Shown here piece by piece: positions 1 through 10,715 of a stretch of 64,000 nucleotides of DNA. This DNA comes from G963667915 sp965197385 (GTDB lineage Bacteria > Acidobacteriota > Vicinamibacteria > Vicinamibacterales > UBA823). The stretch covers positions 372,001 through 436,000 of the forward strand of contig CBDANA010000009.1 of assembly GCA_965197385.1 (NCBI GenBank). The letters run 5' to 3'. A model generated the notes under the pieces. That model was not told the origin of the DNA. It ran no database searches and saw only the letters and a program-made list of their open reading frames with translations. Every line of letters begins with the position of its first letter. Positions within the stretch are counted from its first letter, which is position 1. The translations under genes were made by a program, and so were the position numbers.

Positions 1-1137
1 CGGGCCGGCGACGCGTCGAATCGATCCGCCCGCGCGAGCGGCGGCGAGCGGATGCGGGAGATCTCCGAGTCGATGCGCGGCGCAACCAGTGGGCTCAGGC
101 GAGAGGATCTCGACGCTGCGGGCGAGCAGGGCCAGCAGGCGTTGATGCAGCTGCGGAGCCTCGAGCAGGAACTCCGATCGCTCGATCCGGAGGAGCGCCG
201 GCGGGCGGCCGCCGAGCTGGAGATGGAGGCGCAGGCACTAGCCGAGGCTCAGCGCCAGGTAGCGCGCGAGACAGGGCAACTCGAGGCGAGCGAGGCCAGT
301 CGCGAGGCGCGACAACGTCTCGCCGACCAACAGCAGCGGATGGCCGGTCGTGTCGAGACGCTGGCGCGTGCCGCAATGGCCCTGGCGCGAACCGCGGGCG
401 ATCCAGCGACGCAACAGGCGCTCGAGGCGGCGGCCGGCACGCTCGAGGGCGAGCGCGTCGCCGAACGGCTCCGGGAATCGGCCGAGGCGTTCAGGGAAGC
501 CTTCGAGTCGGTCGATGCCTCTTCGGTGGAAGAGCGACGACGGCGGACGACGGCCGAGCAGGCGCTCGCCGAGGTGATGGCGCGCGCCGCCTCGGAGATC
601 GGCGAGGCGCCGGGCGAGGCCAGCGCGGATGCCCGTCGGTGGTCGGCCGAGCTCGGCGGAGCGCGCGATCTCAGGGCGCGTCTCGCGGATCTCGAGCGGC
701 AGCTGGATGCGCTGGAGCAGGCAGATGACGTGGGGCATGCGGACGAGCCGGGTGCGGACGCAGCCGATGAGCGCAGTGAGCTGGCCCGACTTGCCGACGC
801 GTACGAGCGCGAGCTCCGCCGGGCCGAGGACCTGCTGGGCGGGCTGCGGCGCGAGAACCCGTCGCTCACCGGGAGCCTCGCGGCGGCTCAGGGGCTGCGC
901 GACGTGCGCTCGGCGCCGGGGACCGAAGCGTTCAAACAGGATTTCGCACGGTGGGATGAGCTGCGAGTCGATGTCGGCGTGGCGCTCGAGCGTTTCGAAG
1001 CGAGTCGGGAACGGCTCCTCGAGGCCGAGGAACTCACCGGGCACCTGAGCGCCGGCGCGGACGATCGCGTCCCGGACGCCTATCGGGCGCTGGTCGAGGC
1101 GTACTACGAGGCGCTGGCTGTCGGGAGGCGGCCTTAG
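1..1137 (+). CDS. Coiled-coil protein, C-terminal part (5' end outside window)
   Basis: The reading frame is open from the first base, so this is the C-terminal part of a longer protein and the internal ATG at 52 need not be a start. The visible residues are almost entirely charged and Ala-rich helix (Glu/Arg/Gln/Leu heptads), predicting a long coiled coil, with no signal peptide or catalytic motif. It stops 71 bp before a vWA membrane protein on the same strand, and a caspase-fold protein follows. Large coiled-coil proteins (DUF4175-like) are known next to vWA membrane proteins in MoxR-type gene clusters. That comparison is inference and I cannot name the family securely. Confidence 0.6.
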   Translation, partial: RAGDASNRSARASGGERMREISESMRGATSGLRREDLDAAGEQGQQALMQLRSLEQELRSLDPEERRRAAAELEMEAQALAEAQRQVARETGQLEASEASREARQRLADQQQRMAGRVETLARAAMALARTAGDPATQQALEAAAGTLEGERVAERLRESAEAFREAFESVDASSVEERRRRTTAEQALAEVMARAASEIGEAPGEASADARRWSAELGGARDLRARLADLERQLDALEQADDVGHADEPGADAADERSELARLADAYERELRRAEDLLGGLRRENPSLTGSLAAAQGLRDVRSAPGTEAFKQDFARWDELRVDVGVALERFEASRERLLEAEELTGHLSAGADDRVPDAYRALVEAYYEALAVGRRP

Positions 1138-1208
1138 CTGCCCGCGGGAATACTTGGACTGGCTCCTAACCGTAGACTAACGGTGCCGCCCAGAGGCGCC
1201 GCCGATGT

Positions 1209-3422
1209 ATGACGATGGCGTTCGACGCGTTGATGCCCTGGTGGGCGCTGGCGATCCTCACGGCCGGCGCGGCGTGGATCGCGGTCCGCGCCTACACGAA
1301 TCCCGTCGTGTTGTTGACGCCGCGTGAGCGGGCCCTGCTGATCGGGCTTCGGGCGGCCCTCCTGTTGCTCCTCGTTCTGATGTTGCAGCGGCCGGTCTGG
1401 CTCGAGCTGTCCACCGCCCGGCGCAATGCCGTCGTGCCGATTCTGGTGGACGTCTCACGCAGCATGCGGCTGGTCGATGCCGATGGGAAGCGCCGGATCG
1501 ATCACGCGGCCGACCTAGTTGCGCGGGAGCTGGTCCCGTTGCTAGGCGGCGCGTTCGACGTCGACGTGCTGAGCTTTGGAGAGACGCTCGCGCCGTTCGA
1601 GCCGTCTGCCGTGCACGCCGACGCGCGGCGCAGTGATCTGTCCGGCGCTCTGGATGGCGTGCGCGAGCGGTATCGCGGCCAGGCGGTGGCCGGCATCGTG
1701 ATCGTGTCGGACGGCGGCGACACGGGTGGCGATCCGGACGTCCCGCGCGACCCTGATGGCCCACCCGTGTTCGCCGTTGGCGTCGGGAGTGCCACGATCG
1801 CGCGCGATCGGGAAGTCCTGACCGTCACCGCGGGCGCGCCGGCGCTGTTGGATGCCATCGTGGATCTCTCCGTGTCGGTGGTGAGCCACGGCTTCGGGAA
1901 TGCGCCGCTCGAGGTGAGGTTGTTCGAGGATGGCCGGCTCGTGCAGATCGAGCACGTGACGCCGGCGGAGTCCGGCGCGCCGATCCCCATCGTGTTTCGC
2001 GTGTCTCCAAAACGGGACCTGGCCACGCTGTACACGGTGGACATTCCAGCCGACCACGCCGAGCTGACGCCAGACAACAACTCGCGCCGCTTCCTCGTGC
2101 CGCCGGCCGGCCGGCCGCGTCGGATTCTGCTGGTCGAAGGGGCACCCGGCCACGAGCATGCGTTTCTCAAGCGCGCGTGGGGTCGGGATGCGGGGATCGA
2201 GCTCGACTCGGTCGTGCGCAAAGGCGAGAACGACCGCGGCCAGGACACGTTCTACATCCAGGGCGACTCCGATCGTCTGCTGGCTCTGGCGTCCGGCTTT
2301 CCCCAGCATCGTCAGGCGCTGTTCTTCTACGACACCGTGGTGCTGGGGAATGTCTCGCCGGAGTTCCTTTCTCCGGAGCAGCTCGAGATGACGGCGGAGT
2401 TTGTCGCGGGGCGTGGCGGCGGCCTCCTCGTCCTGGGCGCCCAGGCCTTCGCGGGGCGCGGGCTCGTGAACACGTCACTCGAGCCCGTGCTGCCGCTGAG
2501 CTCCAGCGGACGATCCGCCGAGATCGCGTCCGCCGAGGCGTCGCAGCCGTATGCGGTGGTGCTGACAGCCGATGGCGCGCATCACCCCATCATGCGGCTC
2601 GGTGCGACGAGTGACACGACCCGCGCGCGTTGGCGCCTCGCGCCGGCGCTGGCTGCCGTGGCCGTCCTGGGCGACCCGAGGCTAGGCGCGTCGGTGCTGG
2701 CCTGGACCGTCGGCGCCGCGCGTGGGTTGCATCCGCTGGTGGTGGTGCAGCGGTTCGGCCGGGGTCGCGCCATGGTGTTCACCGGTGAGGCTTCCTGGCG
2801 GTGGAAGATGCTGATGTCGTCCGACGACGACACCTACGACACGTTTTGGCGCCAGGCCGTGCGTTGGCTGGCCCAGACGGCACCCGATCCGGTGACCGTC
2901 TCGGTGGAAGGCGGCGCCGTGGCCGATGAGGGCGTACGGATCGAGGTGACGAGCCGCGACGCGACCTACGAGCCGGTTCCTGATGCGTCGCTCACGGTAC
3001 GGATCACCGACCCGACCGGCACCGTGGACGAGGTGCGGCCCGCGTTGGTCGACGCGGCGTCGGGCCGCTACGCCGCGCGATTCACGCCGGGGCAGTCCGG
3101 CGTCTATCATATCGAGGTGCGAGCGGACCAGGGCGCGGCAAGGCTCGGCGGTGCCGAGACGTGGCTGCTCGTCGGCGGCGCCGATCGAGAGCTGACGGAT
3201 CCGCGCCGGAACGACGAGGCGTTGGCGCGCCTGGCCGGGACGACCGGGGGCCTGGTCGCCCAAGACGCCTTGGCTGAATTGCCCGATCGGCTTCGCGCGA
3301 GTTCGGCCGATCCGGCGCTGTCGGTGCGGCACGACCTGTGGCACAACGTCTGGATGTTTGCCTTGCTGGTGCTGCTGCCGAGCACCGAGTGGGTGCTGCG
3401 GCGTCAATGGGGAATGCGATGA
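1209..3422 (+). CDS. vWA-domain membrane protein (BatA/DUF4159-like architecture)
   Basis: A 737-aa protein. Two hydrophobic helices lie at the N terminus (about residues 9-28 and 42-62), followed by a von Willebrand A domain whose metal site reads DVSRS near residue 80, with SDGGDTGG downstream. The middle region (about 300-430) resembles the class I glutamine-amidotransferase-like fold that often accompanies this vWA type. After it comes an Ig-like beta region (about 570-660), and a final membrane helix lies near residues 713-730. Such proteins sit in MoxR-ATPase/DUF58 gene sets and are thought to act in envelope processes. The stop codon overlaps the start of the next gene (ATGA), so the two are probably translated together. 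Confidence 0.75.
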   Translation: MTMAFDALMPWWALAILTAGAAWIAVRAYTNPVVLLTPRERALLIGLRAALLLLLVLMLQRPVWLELSTARRNAVVPILVDVSRSMRLVDADGKRRIDHAADLVARELVPLLGGAFDVDVLSFGETLAPFEPSAVHADARRSDLSGALDGVRERYRGQAVAGIVIVSDGGDTGGDPDVPRDPDGPPVFAVGVGSATIARDREVLTVTAGAPALLDAIVDLSVSVVSHGFGNAPLEVRLFEDGRLVQIEHVTPAESGAPIPIVFRVSPKRDLATLYTVDIPADHAELTPDNNSRRFLVPPAGRPRRILLVEGAPGHEHAFLKRAWGRDAGIELDSVVRKGENDRGQDTFYIQGDSDRLLALASGFPQHRQALFFYDTVVLGNVSPEFLSPEQLEMTAEFVAGRGGGLLVLGAQAFAGRGLVNTSLEPVLPLSSSGRSAEIASAEASQPYAVVLTADGAHHPIMRLGATSDTTRARWRLAPALAAVAVLGDPRLGASVLAWTVGAARGLHPLVVVQRFGRGRAMVFTGEASWRWKMLMSSDDDTYDTFWRQAVRWLAQTAPDPVTVSVEGGAVADEGVRIEVTSRDATYEPVPDASLTVRITDPTGTVDEVRPALVDAASGRYAARFTPGQSGVYHIEVRADQGAARLGGAETWLLVGGADRELTDPRRNDEALARLAGTTGGLVAQDALAELPDRLRASSADPALSVRHDLWHNVWMFALLVLLPSTEWVLRRQWGMR

Positions 3423-4417
3423 ACGGTCTGCGCATCCGTACCGGACGCCTGCTGCTGGCCGGGCTGGCCGTGGCGGCCGGCCTAAGCGCGCCGGGCGTCG
3501 CCGCCGTCGTCGTCGTCGCGCAGGAGCGGTTCGCGCTCATCGTATCGGGGGCGTCTGGGGGGTCGCCCTATGCGGAGCGGTACGACGCCTGGCGTGCCGC
3601 GCTCGTGACGACGCTTCGGACGGACCTGCACTTCCAGGATGAGGCGCTCTACGTGCTGGCGGAGACCCCTGGCCCAGGCGTTGGGCGGGCCTCGCGCGAA
3701 GGCGTGCGGCAGGCGGTCGAGGCCTTGGCCGAGCGGCTGCGCGACGACGCGACACTGGTGGTCGTGCTGATCGGACACGGCACGTTCGACGGCATTGATG
3801 CTAAGTTCAATCTCGTCGGGCCCGATCTGGAGGCGTCCGAGTGGCGGGACCTGCTGGAGCCGCTGCCCGGCCGGCTCGTCTTCACCAACACGACCTCGTC
3901 GAGCTTTCCCTTCCTCAAGCAGTTGGCCGGTCCGGGTCGGATTGTCATCACGGCGACCGACAGCACCGAGCAGCGGTACGAAACCCGTTTCGGCGAGTTC
4001 TTCGTAGACGCGTTCAAGGCGTCGAGCGATTTCGACAAGGACGGACGTGTGTCCATCTGGGAGGGGTTCACCGCGGCGAGTGCGGCCGTTCGACGCTGGT
4101 ACGAGGAACAGGGGCGGCTGTCCACCGAGCGTCCGGTTCTCGACGACACCGGTGATGGAGTCGGCAAGGAAGCGGGCGAGCCGGGTGTTGACGGTACGGT
4201 CGCGCTCCGGACCTTCCTGGATCGGCCGGTCGATCCGGTTCGTGCGTCCGACCCGGCGCTCGCCTCGCTGCTGGCCCGGCGGACGGCGTTGGAAGCCGAG
4301 GTGGACGCGCTGAAAGCGCGGCGCGGCGAGATGCCCGCGCCCGCCTACGCGGCCGAGCTTGAGCGAATCCTGCTGGAGCTCGCGCGGGTGTCGCGTGAGA
4401 TTCGCAATCGGTCGTGA
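3419..4417 (+). CDS. Secreted caspase-fold (C13/C14-like) protein lacking the catalytic Cys
   Basis: The start is set at the ATG overlapping the upstream stop, which gives an N-terminal signal sequence (MNGLRIRTGR, then a hydrophobic stretch ending near AVVVVAQ). The body has the legumain/caspase layout: a strand ending FALIVSG, the histidine segment IGHGTFDG, then the strand that should carry the catalytic Cys. Here that strand reads VFTNTTSSSF, with Thr/Ser and no Cys. An EF-hand-like DKDGRVSIWEGF and a DDTGDGVG segment follow. The protein is therefore probably a pseudo-protease or a Ser/Thr variant. It is coupled to the vWA gene, which suggests a shared envelope complex; this is inference. 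Confidence 0.65.
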   Translation: MNGLRIRTGRLLLAGLAVAAGLSAPGVAAVVVVAQERFALIVSGASGGSPYAERYDAWRAALVTTLRTDLHFQDEALYVLAETPGPGVGRASREGVRQAVEALAERLRDDATLVVVLIGHGTFDGIDAKFNLVGPDLEASEWRDLLEPLPGRLVFTNTTSSSFPFLKQLAGPGRIVITATDSTEQRYETRFGEFFVDAFKASSDFDKDGRVSIWEGFTAASAAVRRWYEEQGRLSTERPVLDDTGDGVGKEAGEPGVDGTVALRTFLDRPVDPVRASDPALASLLARRTALEAEVDALKARRGEMPAPAYAAELERILLELARVSREIRNRS

Positions 4418-4427
4418 TCGGGCCGTG

Positions 4428-5093
4428 TCAGCGATTCCACCACTCGACGCGCTGCCGCTCGGGCCGGCGGAAGAAGACGGTGGAGCCGGCGCCGGCGGCG
4501 AAGCCCGCCACGTGAGCCCAGAACGCGACGCCACCGACGCTCTGGGTGGCGGCCGACAGCGCTCCGACGCCGCTGGCCAGCTGCATCAGGAACCAGAATC
4601 CGAGGAAGAAAATGGCGGGGAGCTCGATGACTTCCCAGAAGATGACGAGTGGAATCAGCGTGAGCACGCGTGAGCGCGGAAACATGACGAAGTAGGCGCC
4701 CATGACCCCGGCGATCGCGCCGCTGGCGCCGACTATCGGTACGATCGAGTGTGGCGACATGACCGTCTGGGCCAGCGCCGCGGCTAGGCCGCACATCAGG
4801 TAAAACACGGCGAAGCGGCCATGCCCGAGGCGATCTTCGACGTTGTCTCCGAAGATCCACAGGTACAGCATGTTTCCGAGAACGTGCAGCCATCCGCCGT
4901 GCAGGAACATCGACGTAACGAGCGTCGCCGGTTCGAGCACTGCTGGCACGACGCCGAAGAACTGCACGAACGCCACTTGCGCGCGCGGCCCGAGCGAGAG
5001 CTCGTACAGGAAGACCAGCGCGTTCAGGGCGATGACGAGGATCGTGACGACCGGCGTCGTGCGCGACGGAATCACGTCACGGAGCGGGATCAC
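4428..5093 (-). CDS. Rhomboid family intramembrane serine protease
   Basis: A 221-aa membrane protein with six hydrophobic helices. The family motifs are present: HGGWLHVLGNMLYLWIFG (the HxxxN region), the catalytic serine in GASGAIAGVMGAY, and the catalytic histidine in the last helix (FWAHVAGFAAG). It would cleave transmembrane helices of membrane-protein substrates; the substrate is unknown. The start is a GTG giving a short N terminus before the first helix. It is convergent with the caspase-fold gene (10 bp apart) and divergent from the small zinc-ribbon gene, so it is probably its own transcription unit. Confidence 0.9.
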   Translation of the reverse strand: MIPLRDVIPSRTTPVVTILVIALNALVFLYELSLGPRAQVAFVQFFGVVPAVLEPATLVTSMFLHGGWLHVLGNMLYLWIFGDNVEDRLGHGRFAVFYLMCGLAAALAQTVMSPHSIVPIVGASGAIAGVMGAYFVMFPRSRVLTLIPLVIFWEVIELPAIFFLGFWFLMQLASGVGALSAATQSVGGVAFWAHVAGFAAGAGSTVFFRRPERQRVEWWNR

Positions 5094-5140
5094 CGGCTCA
5101 GTATAGCGAAGCCGATGGGGTCCGGCCGGGAGGGCGGGCG

Positions 5141-5404
5141 ATGATCTGCGAGCAGTGCGGGACCGAGATTGCCGAGCGCGCGCTGATCTGTTTCCGATGC
5201 GGCGAAGCCACGGTGCAGGCCTCGCGTCAGCCCCCGACGCTGCGCCGGCGACGGTGGGGGCTCGTGATGGCGGGTGCCGTCGCGCTGGCGGCCGCCGGCG
5301 CCAGCCTGGGCGGTGTCGCCGACTCGGTGCCGCCGGGTCCGATTGGCTGGGTCGCCGCGGGCGTCGGGCTCCTGAGCCTGTTCTGGGGGCTCAGTCGGCC
5401 GTGA
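5141..5404 (+). CDS. Small zinc-ribbon membrane protein
   Basis: An 87-aa protein. The N-terminal zinc ribbon has two CxxC knuckles (MICEQCGTE and LICFRCGE). An Arg-rich linker follows, then two hydrophobic helices (about residues 42-60 and 66-83). This zinc-ribbon plus two-helix layout is common among uncharacterised bacterial membrane proteins. No function can be given. It lies divergent from rhomboid with a 47-bp shared upstream region, and the IS5 element inserted 19 bp after its stop codon. Confidence 0.7.
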   Translation: MICEQCGTEIAERALICFRCGEATVQASRQPPTLRRRRWGLVMAGAVALAAAGASLGGVADSVPPGPIGWVAAGVGLLSLFWGLSRP

Positions 5405-5423
5405 GGCGCGTTACCGCCTCTAG

Positions 5424-6718
5424 CAGGCTGCTGAAAAAGTCCGTGGAATGGGATCGACAGATCGATCCCGGCGTACTCCCATGCTCCCAATATTGCTGAA
5501 GGGAGCCACCTCATGCGCGGACACGATGAGCAGACCCATCACATGTTCAGTTACCGGTCGCCGGAACAGCGCGTGCCGGCCGATCCTCCGCTCCGCGCGG
5601 TCCGCGCGCTGACGGATCACGCGCTGAAGACGATGTCGCGCAGGTTCGCCGGCCTGTACGCCAAGACGGGACGTCCGTCGATCCCGCCTGAGCCATTGTT
5701 GCGGGCCCTGTTGCTGCAGGTGCTGTACACGATCCGGAGCGAACGGCTGCTGCTGGAAGAGCTCAACGACAACCTGCTGTTCCGCTGGTTCGTCGGCTTG
5801 CATATGGACGACCCGGTCTGGCATCCCACGACGTTTACCAAGAATCGTGACCGGCTGCTGGCGGGGGATGGCGCGGCCGCCTTCGTTGATGCGGTCCAGG
5901 CCCACGCCCGGGCGGCCGGTCTGCTCTCGGACGAGCATTTCACGGTGGACGGGACGCAGTTGGAAGCCTGGGCCAGCCTGAAGAGCTTCCGATGCCGGGA
6001 CGCCGCGCCGCGCGCGCCCCCCGATGACCCCGGGAATCCCACGGTCGACTTCCACGGCGAGCGGCGGCGCAACGACACGCACCAGTCGACGACTGATCCG
6101 GCGGCGATGCTGCATCGGAAGGGCCAAGGGAAGGAGGCGAAGCTGGCGTCTCTGGGCCACGTGCTGTTGGATAATCGGCAGGGGCTCGTCGCCAACGTCT
6201 GTGCGACCCACGCGACGGGGACCGCCGAACGCGAGGCGGCGGCACTGTTGCTGGAGGCCAGCGCGCCGCCGGGCAGCACGGTCGGAGCAGACAAGGGCTA
6301 CGATGTGGCGAGCTTCGTCGCCGATGTCCGCGTCCGGGACGTCACGCCCCACGTGGCGCAGAAGGTCCGCTGGCGGGCGATTGATGGTCGGCCCACCCGG
6401 CATGCGGGTTCTCACGTGAGTCAGCGGAAACGAAAACTCGTGGAACAGGTCTTTGGGTGGAGGCAGACCGTCGGTGGTTTGCGCAAGCTCCGGCCTCGCG
6501 GCGTCCCACTCGTCGAGTGGCAGCTCACTTTCGCCGCCACGGCCTATAACTTGGTCCGCCTGCGGAATCTGGAGGCGACGTGTCCCTGATCGCCGGCCGC
6601 GCGTGTCGCCGGCCCCCTCATCGGGGTCAGCGCACACCCGTGCGCACGGTCGTCGGGCGGTCGTTACCCACATGATGCTTAAGAAAACAGCCCGATACCC
6701 GGGTTCTTCAGCAGCCTG
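5424..6718 (+). mobile_element. Complete IS5-family insertion sequence, copy 1 (1295 bp)
   Basis: The ends are imperfect inverted repeats starting CAGGCTGCTGAA and finishing TTCAGCAGCCTG. Both ends are flanked by CTAG (5420-5423 and 6719-6722), a 4-bp target duplication. A single transposase gene fills the element. A second copy of exactly the same length lies on the other strand at 23160-24454, also flanked by CTAG. The matched size, intact ends and near-identical coding sequence indicate recent movement. Confidence 0.9.
5513..6589 (+). CDS. IS5-family DDE transposase
   Basis: A 358-aa transposase. The N-terminal DUF772-type helical domain (GRPSIPPEPLLRALLLQVLY, LFRWFVGL) precedes a DDE domain in which FTVDGTQLEAW, GADKGYDVASF and the late QRKRKLVEQVFGW segment contain the expected acidic residues. 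It starts at the ATG following GGAGCC, 89 bp inside the element. Compared with copy 2 it ends about 31 codons earlier because a TGA replaces a TGC. Both versions keep the full catalytic region, so either may be active. Confidence 0.9.
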   Translation: MRGHDEQTHHMFSYRSPEQRVPADPPLRAVRALTDHALKTMSRRFAGLYAKTGRPSIPPEPLLRALLLQVLYTIRSERLLLEELNDNLLFRWFVGLHMDDPVWHPTTFTKNRDRLLAGDGAAAFVDAVQAHARAAGLLSDEHFTVDGTQLEAWASLKSFRCRDAAPRAPPDDPGNPTVDFHGERRRNDTHQSTTDPAAMLHRKGQGKEAKLASLGHVLLDNRQGLVANVCATHATGTAEREAAALLLEASAPPGSTVGADKGYDVASFVADVRVRDVTPHVAQKVRWRAIDGRPTRHAGSHVSQRKRKLVEQVFGWRQTVGGLRKLRPRGVPLVEWQLTFAATAYNLVRLRNLEATCP

Positions 6719-6768
6719 CTAGCGGCGATACGCTATCATGGCGCATTCGATGACGAGACACACGGAAC

Positions 6769-7427
6769 ATGCCTGACGCGCGACTCAAAGTCACCGACGG
6801 TCTCGGGCGCCGGATCGTGCCGATCGACAAGTCCGAGTTCACGCTTGGACGGCGCGAATCGAACGATCTGCGCCTGCAAGGGACCGAGGTGTCTCGCGAT
6901 CACGCCGTCATCTTCCGCAAGGACGACGCCTTTCACGTTTAGGATCTGAAGTCGCGATACGGCACCTTCGTCAACGACGCCGAGGTCGCCGATCAGGCGC
7001 TCGACCACGGCGACCAGATTCGGCTGGGGCGGGGCGGCGGCGCGGAGATCGTCTTCCTCGTGCGCGACGTGGAGACAGAGCCCGAGCGCAACACGACCAC
7101 GGTGGTCACCGACCTACGGCACATCGCGGCGTTGCTCGAGGGGATGCATGCCCTCGGGTCGGGCCGCGTCCTCGATGATGTGCTGGCGCTCGTGATGGAC
7201 TCCGCGATCACGGTCAGCGGTGCCGAGCGCGGTTTCATCATGCTGGCGAACGATGAAGGGCAGCTCGAATTCAAGCTGGGCCGCGGCCGCGATCGAGCCG
7301 CGCTCGCCGGCGCGAAATTTGAGACGAGCCGAAAAATTCCAGGGCAGTGTTCGAGACCGGTGAGTCGCGGATCGTGGCGGACTTGATGGATGGCGACCTG
7401 GCCAACATCCACATGGGCACGGTGGCG
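6769..7427 (+). pseudogene. FHA-GAF signalling protein, decayed and 3'-truncated
   Basis: The frame beginning MPDARLKVTDG encodes an FHA phosphopeptide-binding domain (GRRESNDLRL, then SRDHAVIF). An in-frame TAG at 6940 interrupts it immediately before the conserved DLKSRYGTFVND segment, which continues in the same frame. A GAF domain follows (about 7110-7427, with GAERGFIML and SRKIP). A one-base shift occurs near 7340, after which the GAF match continues in another frame (ETGESRIVADLMDGDL). The homology ends abruptly near 7427, where an unrelated gene begins. In its relatives this N terminus precedes a cyclase, phosphatase or regulator domain that is missing here. Confidence 0.8.
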
Positions 7428-8295
7428 CCTTCATCGGCTCCAGTTCCGTGCGACATTACGTGGAGGGGTGGTCACTGGATCAGTTGCTCCGGTACACCGA
7501 GGAGTCGATCGGGTTTGCGGTAGGCGAAGGCCTGCCGGTGATGTACGTCACCGAAGACACCACGCGGGCCGAACCCGAGACACTCCGTCGCCTCTACCGG
7601 ACGGCGATCAATGCCGGGGCGAGTCGAGTGTGTGTCGCGGACACCGTCGGGCATGCTACGCCGGCGGGTGCGCGCGCGGTCGTTCGATTCGTCGGCGAGA
7701 TCGTCGCGGCATCCGGCGCGACGGTCGGGATCGACTGGCACAGGCATCGCGATCTGGCCGTGGCCAATAGCCTGGCTGCCGTGGAGGCCGGGGCGACGCG
7801 GCTGCACGGCACGGCGCTCGGCATCGGTGAGCGGGTCGGCAACACGCCGATGGACATGCTGCTCGTGAACCTGGCGTTGAGCGGGCCGAACGGCCGCGAT
7901 CTGACTCAGTTGCCCGAATATTGTCACGTAGTCGCCGACGCATGTGGCGTGGAGATTCCGCCGAACTACCCGGTGGTCGGCGCCGACGCGTATCGCACGG
8001 CGACCAGTGTGCACGCGGCCGCGGTGATCAAGGCGTTTCGCAAGGACGATGCGGAACTGGGGATGCAGTATACTCGGGCGTGCCGGCGCGGCTCGTCGGC
8101 CGGGCGCGGACGATCGACGTTGGGCCGATGTCTGGCCGCTCGAACGTCGTGTTCTGGCTGGAGCAGCACCGCGTACCCGTGACCGACGACGTGGTGGACC
8201 GCGTGTTCGCGGGCGCCAAGGCGTCGAGCCGGGTGCTGAGCGGCGTCGAAATCGAAGCGCTGATCGCGTCCGGGCCGCCGAATCGGGCCGGATGA
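7427..8295 (+). pseudogene. 2-isopropylmalate synthase/homocitrate synthase-like gene, 5'-truncated and frameshifted
   Basis: Homology to the HMGL-type TIM-barrel synthases begins abruptly with the codons for AFIGSSSVRHYVE and continues through EGLPVMYVTEDTTRA, CVADTVGHATP and HGTALGIGERVGNTPMD. The metal-binding segment is damaged. The expected WHGHRDRGLAVAN reads WHRHRDLAVAN, a Gly-to-Arg change plus a two-residue loss. A one-base shift near 8060 moves the C-terminal part (VYSGVPARLVGR, GPMSGRSNV) to another frame that ends at 8295. The first ~100 codons are absent, replaced by the FHA-GAF remnant. It cannot be functional as written. Confidence 0.8.
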
Positions 8296-8409
8296 GATCG
8301 GCGGGACCGTTTCGTTACTTTCTGACAACTCGCGGGACGGCAGGTGCGGGCGATGTGACCTGCCGTCGTTGATGGGCAAGCTGGGGTGCCTGGCGGCCCA
8401 GGGAAAGCC

Positions 8410-9188
8410 ATGCTTACGTCTGTAAAGCATCACGCCGCTTGGGTGGCGATCGTCGTGCTGGTTGGCCTGACGGTGGGGGAGCGGGTCCACGCCCAGGTGC
8501 CCGATCTGGTGCCCGACCGGCCGGACCAGACCGAGTCGACGACTGTCGTGCGGCGCGGGTCGTTCCAGGTGGAAACCGGCTATCTGTTCGCGCGCGACGA
8601 CGGCGTCGATCGCTTCGAGGTGCCCGGAACGTTGTTCCGGATCGGCCTCGGAGGGCGCACCGAGCTGCGCGTAGGGTACGCGGGCGTGGTCGGCAGTGAG
8701 GGGCGCCGCGGCTCGGGCGACAGCGCGATCGGGGCGAAGGTCAATTTGATCGAAAGCCCCGACGGATGGAAGCCGAAGCTGGGCCTCCTCGGCGGACTCT
8801 CGCTCCCGACCGGTCGGGAGGAATTCTCGAGCGACGGCGTGGATCCCTCGTTCCTCGTGGCCTTCGCGCACGAGCTGTCGCCGCAGTTGTCCCTCGGTTA
8901 CAACGTCGGCGCCGCGTGGGAGTCGTCGCCGGGTGCGCCGGATCGGGTGGCGTTCATCCTCTACTCGCTGGCGCTGGGTGTCGGGCTGACCGACCGGCTA
9001 GGGGGCTTCGTCGAACTATTCGGCGATCGGTAGACGACCGGCGCGACCGCGACGGGTGTATCGGTCGACGGCGGATTGACCTTCCTCTTGTCGGAGGCGG
9101 TCCAGATCGACGTCTTCGTCGGGAGCGGTCTGCGCGGCCCGACCGACGACCTGTTTGTCAGCACCGGCCTCAGCTTCCGGCTGCCGCG

Positions 9189-9192
<4 letters not shown>
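8410..9192 (+). pseudogene. Outer-membrane beta-barrel (MetA-pathway/transporter-like) gene with in-frame TAG
   Basis: The signal peptide (MLTSVKHHAAWVAIVVLVGL, cleaved near VHAQ) is followed by the pattern of the phenol-degradation MetA-like barrel family: PDRPDQTESTTVV, ETGYLFARD, a GLGGRTELRVGY strand and alternating beta strands. A TAG at 9031 ends the frame after GFVELFGDR. The same frame continues for 53 more codons with two more barrel strands (VSVDGGLTFLLS, IDVFVGSGL) and ends in SFRLPR. The natural barrel end therefore lies beyond the TAG. The terminal stop overlaps the convergent citrate synthase stop. Confidence 0.75.
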
Positions 9193-10475
<1,283 letters not shown>

Positions 10476-10523
10476 GTGGCTCCCGGCGTCTGAGAATTAG
10501 GTCGAGTCGTCGTCCAGCGTTAG

Positions 10524-10704
10524 CAGCCCGTGGTGAAAGTCCGGCTGCATTCGACCGGCGCTGCGTCCCGACATCGGCAGCGCTGGGCGTTGTCTACGAC
10601 AGGTCACATACAGCCGGTATTTTCTCTCGTCGCGCCTGGCTCGGGCCGACCGCAGCGTTGGTTCAGCGGGGTCTCGGGCGTCGCTGGACTTTCACCACGG
10701 GCTG
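10524..10704 (+). mobile_element. Short inverted-repeat element (MITE-like), copy A, 181 bp
   Basis: The element begins CAGCCCGTGGTGAAAGTCC and ends with the exact reverse complement, GGACTTTCACCACGGGCTG, a perfect 19-bp terminal inverted repeat. Flanks are TTAG on the left and CTAG on the right, close to a CTAG duplication. There is no coding capacity. Copies B (38154-38311) and C (57102-57290, opposite orientation) share both ends and much of the interior, for example the CTGCATTCGACC, GGGCGTTGTC and CCGGTATT regions. It lies between gltA and glgE on the same strand and could affect gltA expression. Confidence 0.8.
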
Positions 10705-10715
10705 CTAGGCCGCGT

